Assembly (NCBI GenBank): GCA_028671895.1
Contig: CM053813.1
Span: 42,193,501 to 42,257,500, forward strand
Source: Oenanthe sinensis
Lineage: Eukaryota; Streptophyta; Magnoliopsida; Apiales; Apiaceae
DNA: 64,000 nt
Direction of reading: 5' to 3'
The number at the start of each line of letters is the position of its first letter. The first letter of the stretch is position 1. Below are positions 13,180-22,598 of this stretch, in pieces. The translations under genes and the position numbers were made by a program. The notes beneath the pieces are model-generated. The model was not told where the DNA came from. It did no database searches and saw only the letters and a list, made by a program, of their open reading frames with translations.

Positions 13180-13453
13180 TGTTATGATTTGTATAATTAT
13201 AATAAAGATTACATATACTAATATAACATAGATAATGAAAGAGTAGTAATACATATTCTGTTTTACTCCACAAGTGCAAGTTTACAATGATTCAGTGCAT
13301 CTCTATTTATATGCCAATGAAGCACCGCCTCTAATATGAAAACATAGTATAAATTTGTTGTAGTCATCATGTATTAACTCTTCCGTGTATTGGTATACTC
13401 AAAATGAGCTGTAGCTTCTAGTGCCTTTGACAATCAATATTAATCTTATAATA
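13180..13453 (-). repeat. 5' LTR of the Copia element
   Basis: 274-bp partner of the left LTR. It is followed by the GATAT target duplication at 13454-13458. Confidence 0.95.
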
Positions 13454-13458
13454 GATAT

Positions 13459-14459
13459 AACTAATTTAATAAGAAAATGACAAATAAGTGGGATGAGGTC
13501 ATCATTTAATAATAGAGTGACACATAAGCTTGAACGTGTATTCTGCTTTAGTATAATGAAAGATGGTCTTCTGTTATCGTTTGTACCCCATGCGATGCAT
13601 GAGTTTTTTTTAATAATAATTTTATAAATAAATTTTAAATTTTAAATTTTTAAAAATTTATATTTATACAATTTTAATATATTTTCTTTTAAAATAACAT
13701 TAATTTAGTTATTGATATTGGTTGATAATCGGACCTTAGTCATTTTTTTAATTTTTGTTGACAGAACATACATACTCGTAGATAAATTGTATCAAAATAC
13801 AATATACATGAAAAAAATTTCTTTCATTCGAAAAACTTATCTTCTAATTTAGAAAATGTCCCGGAAATTTAAATAATAAGATTTTAATGTCCGAAAAAAA
13901 AACACTACTCCAACCAACAAATATACATGTCATCCAATCCAAATCCATAAAACACACCTCAAATTACAAAATAAACAAGTCACTAAAATATGGCTAATAT
14001 AAAATCATAATATGTGTGAGTAAATATATGAAAAAATTCATCCAATATGATACAAAATTGTCATTAAACGATATATAATAACCTGAATATTTATTTAAAA
14101 ATGAATTTAAGAATATTATTGAAAGAGTGAACATTTTTATAAATCTGACACTTGTTCCAATTTCTTGTACAATAAAATTGTAATGTTAGAAATACAATTT
14201 TAACGTTTCAGAAAAGACAAAAAACTGATATTAATAATTTATAAATTAAAAAAAAAATATTTTTCAACATAATTTTCATCATATAAGAACTCCAGATGGG
14301 GCCTTAAACCGGGAAGCAAATTTGATTTGTAAAAAGACCCTGCAGGCTACAGCCACATACACCATAGCAAGAGTCAAGAGATAGAGCACAAGTATACTAT
14401 ACTATGTGTAACACTTATTTTTGTTTCGGGCCTTCTTTCCAAATTATAATAAACCGGCA
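13459..14459. other. Intergenic and promoter region upstream of the phosphatase gene
   Basis: The first ~120 bases complete the tandem segment interrupted by the Copia element. Around 13585-13610 is a small hairpin, CATGC-GAT-GCATG, followed by a T/A-rich tail. The remainder is AT-rich and contains no gene I can see; the phosphatase promoter should lie in the last few hundred bases. Confidence 0.5.
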
Positions 14460-17400
14460 ATGAAGGCACTGCACACTGGACTATCAACCACTCCCAAACC
14501 ACCACTCTCTCCCTACTCTCTCCCTTCATTTCTCTCTCCCAAACCCCACTCTTTTGTACCCAAAAAACACCCATTCATTCATCAAGATTCATATCACACA
14601 ACCCAGAAAAACAATATAATAAACCCCATAATCACATCATCATCATCAATGGCTGCAACCCCATCATCAGATACTAATAAAAAACAACCATTCTCTGTGT
14701 TGTTTGTGTGTCTGGGCAATATATGTAGAAGCCCAGCTGCTGAGGGTGTGTTCACTCATCTTGTTAAACAAAAGGGTCTTGATTCTAACTTTATTATTGA
14801 TTCTGCTGGTACCATTAATTACCACGAGGTACAATACTAATTACCCACATTTTTACTCTGCTTAGCTGCCTTTTTTAATTTACATAGATACTTTTTTGAT
14901 TTTTGAGTACCATGTGTGATAGTGTTATATCCTCCTCTAATTGTTTCACTTTAAGATATGTGTGATGTTTTTGTTGGTAGTATAAGTTTAAGTTTTTATG
15001 ATTAGGTGCACTGATAAACTATAATCTTTGGTGAGTTTAGTGAATTACTGGACTTGGTTGCGTTTGAGCTAGTGATCTCAGGTTTAGTTTTGAATTTGGA
15101 TTCGGGATAGAGTGAAAGACCCGAACTTTCAATTTGGTCTCGGGATTTGACCTAGGGTGTCACGATGTGTGTGTTTGATTTTTTTATTTTCTTGAGTTAA
15201 ACACACAAATACACTGAAATTATTTGTGTTCTTTTGGATGGATAAAAGATTTGTGTGTGATTACGTGTTAAGTTTTTTTAGCATTTATGCTTTGTTTGCT
15301 TCTGATTTCCCTATGTAATTAGAAGATTGAGCTTTGTACAAGTTCGTGACTTGGTGATTGTTATGCTATTATTAAGGGCAATGAAGCTGATCCAAGAATG
15401 AAGGCTGCTTCTAAAAGGCGAGGGATTCAGATAACTTCGTTATCAAGACCGATCAGACCTTCTGATTTTAAAGACTTTGATCTAATTCTTGCTATGGATA
15501 AGCAAAACAAAGGTGATGTGATATCTAATATGTAGATGGAACACTAGAGCTGTCTGTTTAATTTTTAATTTGCTAGCTCCTCTGGGCCAAACATAATTTT
15601 GACTAAATTTTTTAACAATGTGCACCTATAGTGAGTCTGGTAGTTTAGATGTCTGTTTGGAGCTAAAAATTCTAACTTGTTTACTTCGCAGTTGATATAC
15701 TTGCAGCGTTCGAGAGATGGAGCTTTAAGGGGACTTTACCTGCTGATTCATATAAAAAGGTTTGTAGAAATTGTGTTTCAAAATATGCATTCTGATTCTC
15801 ACTCAATCCTAAATGTATGTACTTTAATGATGCAGGTCAAATTGATGTGCTCATATTGTAAGAAGCATAATGAAACTCAAGTCCCAGATCCTTATTATGG
15901 TGGAGCGCAAGGTTTTGAGAAGGTATAGTTTCTAAATCTTATATTTAACATCAGGTAGTTTTTCGGGTAGCTAAGAACATCTCCAATAGGGGTTGCCAAG
16001 ATAGTTTCCAACCCTTGTCAAATCATCACATATATTAATTTTGTTTTTTAACTTTCTTCAATATCAACTTTAAAAACTTTTATTCCAAAAACACTTCAAT
16101 AGCTAGCAACATTTAAAGTTGCCTATGTGGTCCCATATATTACATTCTAAATAACTCTTAAACTAAAGTAAGTATCCAAGATATATACTTTTTACCCCTA
16201 TTGGAGATACTCTAACAAGTTTATTAAATCATTTTTTATGCAATAGAGAATGATTGATTCTCAGGAGTACGTCTATTTTCTAGCAACATATAAGGAAACA
16301 GATAGAACAAATGTTAGTTCCTCGTTCATCTTGACTCCATTAAGGTAGAGATTACTTAAGAATGTGAGGCTAATGCATAGAATATGGTCATGGAATGTTA
16401 TTACTCTCTATCCATTTCTTTACAATTTCCTTTTTTGGACGTTCCTTTCAATTCTTTACGTTTCCAAAAATAGTAAAGTTTTATAATATAAAAATCAACT
16501 ACACCCACTACTTTCCTCCACCATACTCACTTTATACCTTAAATATTAATGAATCCCACCACTTTACTCATTTTTCTTACACTTCTCTCTACTTTATTCA
16601 TTTTTCTTAATCTCCGTGCCCAACCCATTTGTAAAGAAATGGGAGAGATGGAGGGAGTTGTTATTATCCTCTTTAATCAAAGTTGTAAAATATGTCTTGC
16701 TTGTAGGATAACTTAAAGAGATTGTCATGCTCTTGTTCACTATAAAATCTCTTACAGGTGGTCTCATTATCATGATCGTGTTTTTTTAATTCCTTTTAAA
16801 TTCAATTATGCCAAGGCGGTTTTGTTTGGAATTTAGTTAACAAGTTGTACAAAAATCGGAATTGAAAATAAGGATTAAGGAACACTTTGTAGAATCTAGT
16901 GACAGTATCAAGTTGGTGAACAATTAGCTCGTTGTTGAAAAAGCAAGATAGGTGAAATAGATCCCTCTTGTGTCATAATTATAAAATATGTACATCCACA
17001 TTCAAGAAGCTTGTTTTTATCTAATTCAGTACAAGCTTTAGCCTTTACTTTATTTGCAATATACTTCTGAAAAATCCCAACAAAACCCACCAAACATATA
17101 GTCTGCCCATTCTTTTTAAGTTGATTTTTTTTACCTAAGCTTTCTGTTCCTTCTGTATATTCATAGAATGTTAAAAGGATAAATGGTATTTGTTTACTAA
17201 ATTAAATAAGTAGACAAAAGGTATACCATCTTTTTTTCGTAATCTTTGTGCACATATTTCAGTCACATGCTGGCGTATTGACTAGTTCGATCAGCGTGGT
17301 AAAGCCCAACTACACCTACAACGAACACACATATAAAAGGGGCCAAAGGGCAATTTCAGAAAGAATGAAAGATCATGTTGACCATATTCTAGATAACCGA

Positions 17401-20400
17401 ACCATGCCATAAATCCGATTAACAATAAGTATTACTTAGAGTTCTGTCTTTCTGATATTAAGGATCCACTTTTAAGAGAATGAACTGCTACCTGTATTAG
17501 ACACTAGAAGAGCAGTTATCTTTTGGCCTAGTGGATACCCCTGTTTTTTGGGTATTAAGGGTTGAGGTCACAACAGAGCAATGTCAGTGGGTATATTTGA
17601 ATTTCTACGACTAACCATTTTCCAAAAAGGAAAAAAAGTAGAGGAGAATGTTTCCTACAATATTGGCATCATATGAACACACACTCTCCCTCCCTCTCTC
17701 TCTAATCGAAAAAAAACAATTGCAAAAGAATCTCAATGTTTCTTCTGCTGCCTTTATAATCAACTCTCTCTCTCTCTCTCTGTGTTTGTAATCGAGAAAA
17801 AACAATTGCAAAAGAATCTCAATGTTTCTTCTCCTGCCTTTCTAATCATCTCTCTCTCCCTCCCCCCTCTCTCTCTATAATCGAGAAAAAACAATTGCAA
17901 AAGAATCTCAATGTTCTTCTGCCGCCTTTATAATCAACTCTCTCTCTCTCTCTGTGTCTGTAATCGAGAAAAAACAATTGCAAAAGAATCTCAATGTTTC
18001 TTCTCCTGCCTTTATAATCATCTGTCTCTCCCTCCCTCCCCCCTCTCTCTCTCCGAGAAAAACAATTGCAAAAGAATCTCAATGTTTCTTCTGCTGCCTT
18101 TATAATCAACTCTCTCTCTCTGTAATCGAGAAAAAACAAATGCAAAAGAATCTCAATGTTTCTTCTCCTGCCTTTATAATCAACTCTGAATGTTGATGGT
18201 AGTAAATAGTTAAAAAAAAGTTCTCTCTCTTTGTAATCGAGAATTTTTTTTGCAAAAGAACCTCAATGTTTCTTCTCCTGCCTTTATAATCAACTCTGAA
18301 TGTTGATGGCAGTAAATAGTTAAAAAAGGTTAATAGATAATAAGGGTCTGTTTACTCGCAGAAAAGTTTTCCAACTTTTCATTTCAGTTTTTCTAATATT
18401 TTCCAGCTTTTTCTTTTCTTTGAAAACTAGTTAAAGTTGAAAATGTGTTCCAAACATGCAAAACACTAATCATATTACTTTTTTGTTTCGTACTTCACAA
18501 AATTATATCCATACTTATATATATTAATATTAAATTTATAATATGAATAATCATTTTAATATAATTGAAAATGAAAAAATATATATAATTAAAATATTCA
18601 TATAAAAAAATATCAAATTTTAAAATTCACTTGACTACACGTTAAACAAACTAAAAACCTAAAATTTAATTAATTGTTTTGTTAAGGTAGAAATTATTAT
18701 TTTTTGACAGAGTTAAGGTAGAAATTATAAATAAAGGTATAATGTGCTTTTTTATATTAATTTAAATTATTAATCATGCTTAAATTATGTATTAAGTTAT
18801 TTAATTATTTCATCAACATTTACTCTTAATAAAATAAAATATATACATACTTATTTATCTAGATTATTATAATGTTAATGATATTGATTTTTTATACAAA
18901 TTTAAATGACCTAAGAAAATATTACCGTGTTATTTGTATTACGTTTGAATTTTTCTTCCTTTTAAAATGTACATATATATTCATTAAATTAGTATATTAT
19001 TACAAGTACACTCACTGATAAAAACAATGAAAATGTGTGTATTTGTTCAGGTTCAATGGGTGTAGTAATATTAGTTTACCGTGTTTTCTAATTCTCTCAA
19101 TTTAGAAAACACTCCACAGCTCTTTTCAAGAATTTTCTAAAACACATTTATAAATTAGAAAACCTGTTTTCCAATTTTCCGTGTTTTATGTTTGGAGAAA
19201 CTCAACTTGAACACATTTTTACTTTTTTTAGAAAAGTTTTCCGGAAAATTGATGAAGTAAACAGCCCCTAAGGTTTCCAAGAGTATAGGCTAATATTATC
19301 ATCCACCTATTTCATGTAGGGAAGTTGAAAGAATATATAATAGTACGTATATGTCAATGCACAACCAAATTTGGTGGGACGAGGGAAGGCCTTCTACAGG
19401 CTGCTTTGCTATTTCTGGGCTAGACCACCAGAGAAATTCATCTTAGTATAATGATTTGTCCTCCAAAAGAAATAATTTGATGTCTTATTGCGAGTGAGGT
19501 TATTATACCCTCACTACTTTTGTATTCATATAAGCACCATACCTTTTCATTTCATCTCTATAGTTCCCTCGCGCTAAAATTGCATAAAGACTTGTTGGAA
19601 ATTGGCGGTTGGGTTGGTCTGACCAAGAGAGGCATGGGAGTTGGGCGGGAGGATTCTTTTTATTCTCTTACAACATTTTGAGTTAAAATGAAAAGAGCAC
19701 CCTATATAAAGAAAGGCCTTCTCAACTATTTAATTGTTAACTATCGTAATAACCACCTGTAGTTGGATGCAGCACTCACAGTTCGTATTTGCTTTAAGTA
19801 TCACTTAACTAGTTAACTATATTACAAATCTGATTGAAATGCAAAATACAGGACAATAAAGTGTAAATTCTGTAAAGAGAGTTTAGAGGATATTAGATCT
19901 TTAGATTCAAACCGGATATAAGAATCTTTTCCATCCAGTCGACTATATCAATGACAACATATTTAGTATCGTATATGCTTCTGAAGAAAGGCGCAAGTTA
20001 TTGTATATACTATGAAGTATGACCTTCTCACCAGAAAAGGAACAGGACTATTAGTGGTAAGTTCATTTGGTGAACATTTATTTTTCTTAAATTAGAATAA
20101 GTTTGGACGTTTTTCTATCTGTTACAATTGAGTAAATAAGACGGTGACACGCTAAGGTAAATATCCAACCAATTGTTGCTAAAGTATAGGATGAGCGTTT
20201 TTAAAATAGAGCTTATCATAGTAGTTCAATCGTTTAAAAATGAAGCATAATTGTAATGAAAATGTAACCCGTTGAAGATTGATTTTTCATCCCTTGTATA
20301 TTTGATACACAGGGCTGTAATTCGAGTTGAATGAGCTCGAACTTGACTTGATAAAATGGGATCAAACTCTACTAGTGCTTGTAAGGAATCGAGCTTGAGG

Positions 20401-20927
20401 ATAAAATTTTCTTTTAAATCGAACTTGGCTTGTTTATTGAGGATTCAAGCTTGGGTTTGAACACTTAAATTTTTCGTTTAACGGATTACTCATTAAGAAA
20501 ATGCTGAAACTGAGCACATATTACAACCCTATGTATACAGACTTCGACAAGAATCCACTACTCTGCAATCCAAGTCTAATGATCGTTGTTTATGGCCCAC
20601 CGGTAACAAGTATAATACATATTATAACTTCCATTTTAATATTAAATTTTGTCCTCTGTGTTGATATTTTAAAAAAGAAAAATATTACGACTTAATTAAA
20701 TAATAATCATAACTTAAGGATTATGTACCTTACCTATCCAAGTGTCATCAGCTTGCCTGTTACTTTCCTGATTTTTAGATTCTTGATCAATTTCTTACTA
20801 TGAGCAAAGATACTGACGGGAAAATTTGATTCCAAATACTGATTACCCTCGGCAGGTTCTGGATTTACTTGAAGATGCTTGTGAATCGCTTTTGGAAAGC
20901 ATTCTGGCAGAGAACACTAGCAGCTAA
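14460..20927 (+). CDS. Low-molecular-weight protein tyrosine phosphatase, plastid-type, five exons
   Basis: Exons are 14460..14828, 15377..15512, 15692..15759, 15836..15922 and 20856..20927; all junctions are GT-AG with consistent phases, giving 243 residues. The P-loop VCLGNICRSPAAEG carries the catalytic Cys84 and Arg90 of the C-X5-R-S signature. The general acid lies in VPDPYYGG (Asp209), and the family pattern SAGT..YH.G..ADPR is present across the exon 1-2 join. The enzyme hydrolyses phosphotyrosine or related phosphomonoesters. Roughly 75 residues precede the catalytic core and are rich in Ser, Thr and Pro, as in a chloroplast transit peptide; plastid targeting is inferred. An upstream TTG at 14421 is in frame, but 14460 is the first ATG. 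The last exon (VLDLLEDACESLLESI) sits 4.9 kb downstream and was identified by homology to the family C-terminus. The gene converges on the HDA9-like gene. Confidence 0.92.
15975..16212. mobile_element. Tourist/PIF-Harbinger-like MITE
   Basis: Inverted ends GAACATCTCCAATAGGGGT and (right end, reverse complement) GAGTATCTCCAATAGGGGT are flanked on both sides by TAA (15972-15974 and 16213-16215). The 3-bp TAA target duplication and the short AT-rich core fit a Harbinger-type MITE inside the phosphatase intron 4. Confidence 0.8.
16404..16660. mobile_element. Stowaway-like MITE
   Basis: The left end CTCTCTATCCATTTCTTTAC and the right end (reverse complement ACTCCCTCCATCTCTCCCAT followed by TTCTTTACAA) form imperfect terminal inverted repeats of the Stowaway CTCCCTCC type. 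The core is AT-rich. Exact ends are uncertain by a few bases. Confidence 0.7.
17690..18330. repeat. Minisatellite, about 7 copies of a ~70-110 bp unit
   Basis: Each unit contains AATCGAGAAAAAACAATTGC then AAAAGAATCTCAATGTTTCT, then CTGCCTTTATAATCA and a (CT)n spacer of varying length. Units start near 17704, 17790, 17878, 17961, 18054, 18123 and 18233. Copies 1 to 6 alternate between a G and a C just before the CTGCC/CCGCC core, suggesting a two-unit higher-order repeat. The last two lack the long CT spacer and share GAATGTTGATGG.AGTAAATAG. The array lies inside the phosphatase intron; open frames here are repeat artefacts. Confidence 0.9.
18344..19268. mobile_element. PIF/Harbinger-like non-autonomous element, 925 bp
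   Basis: The ends are GGGTCTGTTTACT and (reverse complement of the right end) GGGGCTGTTTACT. TAA flanks both sides (18341-18343 and 19269-19271). Subterminal AGAAAAGTTTTCC is repeated in inverted orientation at the two ends. There is no transposase frame. It is inserted in the phosphatase intron 4. Confidence 0.75.
20310..20480. mobile_element. Fragment of an hAT-like repeat
   Basis: CAGGGCTGTAATTCGAGTTG followed by repeated GAGCTCGAAC/CGAGCTTGA motifs resembles one end of the GAGC/TTCG-rich element at 45934-46566. No matching right end is seen. Confidence 0.35.
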
Positions 20928-21299
20928 GATTCTTGGAGGCTTAGTCAATGTTTAATGGCAGAGAACCCTAAGCTCTTGTTATTTCATTGGTGATTTAGCA
21001 ATATTTCTAATGACATCTCTGATAGTGGACTATCAGCCATAATATATGATCTACAAGTGATGAGATGAAGTGCAACAAATACACCAGGCGGAGACTTTGT
21101 TTTACAATTACTGCCTGTATTTTTGACAAAACAATGACCATGCATGCTGTACAATTTTAGAAGTTTGTTAACTTTCATGATTGAAAACTTTGCAAAACTT
21201 CGAGAAATGTTAAATGAACTCATTCATTTAACTAATGATAAGAAAATCACCAAGAAAGAAATAAAAACCTGTAGTAAAATATTTGATTGAGGGATTATC

Positions 21300-21860
21300 A
21301 CCCCAAGTCCCCAATCAGCGTCTGAATAAGCATGCAACTCAAGTGAATTGAACCCCAAGTCCCCAATCAGCGCCTGTAGGCATGTAACTCAAGTGAATTA
21401 AATAATGTAGTCCATTATATATAGCGCCTTTAACATAACAAAGTATGTGAAGAATTGTATAGTGGGGAGTCCAAGGAGCTGCATTAAACTAATTGACAAT
21501 ATAAAGGACATGAACAATATCTAGATTAATAATACTTAGATAAATTAAACTCCCAACGGACTGACCAGTGCATGATTGGTAAGTAATTCACCATCTTTAG
21601 CATTCGGTCTAACCTCATATTCCAATTTTCAAAGGTGTTGATGCAATATTAGTGTCACTAATTCTTCACTTATTTTTTCATTCAAAAAAAAATAAAAATT
21701 CTTCACTTATTTTTGGATGCATACTTAACTTTTGAAAGAGTGTAATCAGTAGGAACATAAGACATCTCAAGACCCAAGAAGTAGCTCAAAGAACTAAGAT
21801 CTTTCATCTCCGATTGTTGATTGTGAAATTGTTACTTGTAACAATTGTATAGCAGAATAA
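21300..21860 (-). pseudogene. Decayed Copia RT/RNase H fragment
   Basis: Minus-strand translation in shifting frames gives pieces matching Copia pol in order: MKDLSSLSYFLGLEM (near 21770), GQSVGSLIYLSI.NLDIVHV (near 21530), AAPWTPHYTILHILCYVKGA (near 21450) and LHAYSDADWG (near 21320). The DADWG segment is duplicated in tandem (about 55 bp, 21300-21410), once with and once without SD. Frameshifts and stops show this is an old remnant unrelated to the intact element at 7615. It lies in the ~1.7-kb gap between two convergent genes. Confidence 0.8.
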
Positions 21861-22598
21861 ACACGATAATCAGTAAGCAATGAACATGTTCATCTGGATG
21901 GAGTGGAATTAGAATACTCAGACTAACATGAACTTCGGTTGAACCATTAATAATTGGATATGGTTGAGTGAACTCAAGTGGAGAATGTGTTGAAAATATG
22001 TTAGATGATGGTCAATCTATACTTTTATTAGTGGGATGTAAATGAATAAAAAGATTTGTAAAATCGGTTATAATAGTCAATTTCGAACTATGAGATGGAT
22101 GTATGAGATGGATGAGAACATTTTATGTTATCAAATATCACACAACTATCATGTGAGACTGCTACAGAACCGGAAACCAAGAACTAATGTCCATCAGTCG
22201 GGTGTCGAACCTGGCTTGAAGCAAGGACAAAACTTCGTATAGAAAAAACAATTTAGTGACATATAAGTCCAGCTATATAGTTTAGTGATTTTTTAAATTT
22301 TATTTTTCCTTTGATATTATTGGAAGGCTGAAATTAACAAATTCAAACACAAATAGAATCATCAAAATTCATAAACGTATTGATCTACCAACTATATTAA
22401 TTTAGTAAGATCTACCAACAAATCTGCTAATTATGTTAGTATCTGCCGGTTAACTTCCTTCAGCTGATTTCCCCATTTTAAAATTATATACTGTTTACAT
22501 AAACAAGGGCAAAAATAATTTGCAATTACAACACTAAAACAAACAAAAAAAAGAGGAAAAAAAAGCCAGCTATCTATCGACAAAGTTAACTTCACAGT

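Larger units (their letters stand above)
7615..13453 (-). mobile_element. Ty1/Copia LTR retrotransposon, full length but disabled
   Basis: Two 274-bp direct repeats (7615-7888 and 13180-13453) bound the element, and GATAT is duplicated at 7610-7614 and 13454-13458. The order on the minus strand is gag with a CCHC knuckle, protease, pre-integrase and integrase, reverse transcriptase, then RNase H. Integrase before RT is the Copia order. A polypurine tract (AAGGGGGAG on the minus strand) abuts the 3' LTR at 7889. A candidate primer site, beginning CGTTATCAGCACG on the minus strand, follows the 5' LTR at about 13179. The pol frame is cut by several in-frame stops and lies in a different frame from gag, so the copy looks non-autonomous. 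The LTRs differ at 7 of 274 positions, so the insertion is fairly young. Confidence 0.96.

Noticed and set aside
13585..13610. Hairpin CATGC-GAT-GCATG as a Helitron terminus
   Set aside because: No CTRR end follows and no partner end is visible.
17611..18196. Frames with repeated ERERE and LSLSLS peptides
   Set aside because: Produced by the CT-rich minisatellite in the phosphatase intron.
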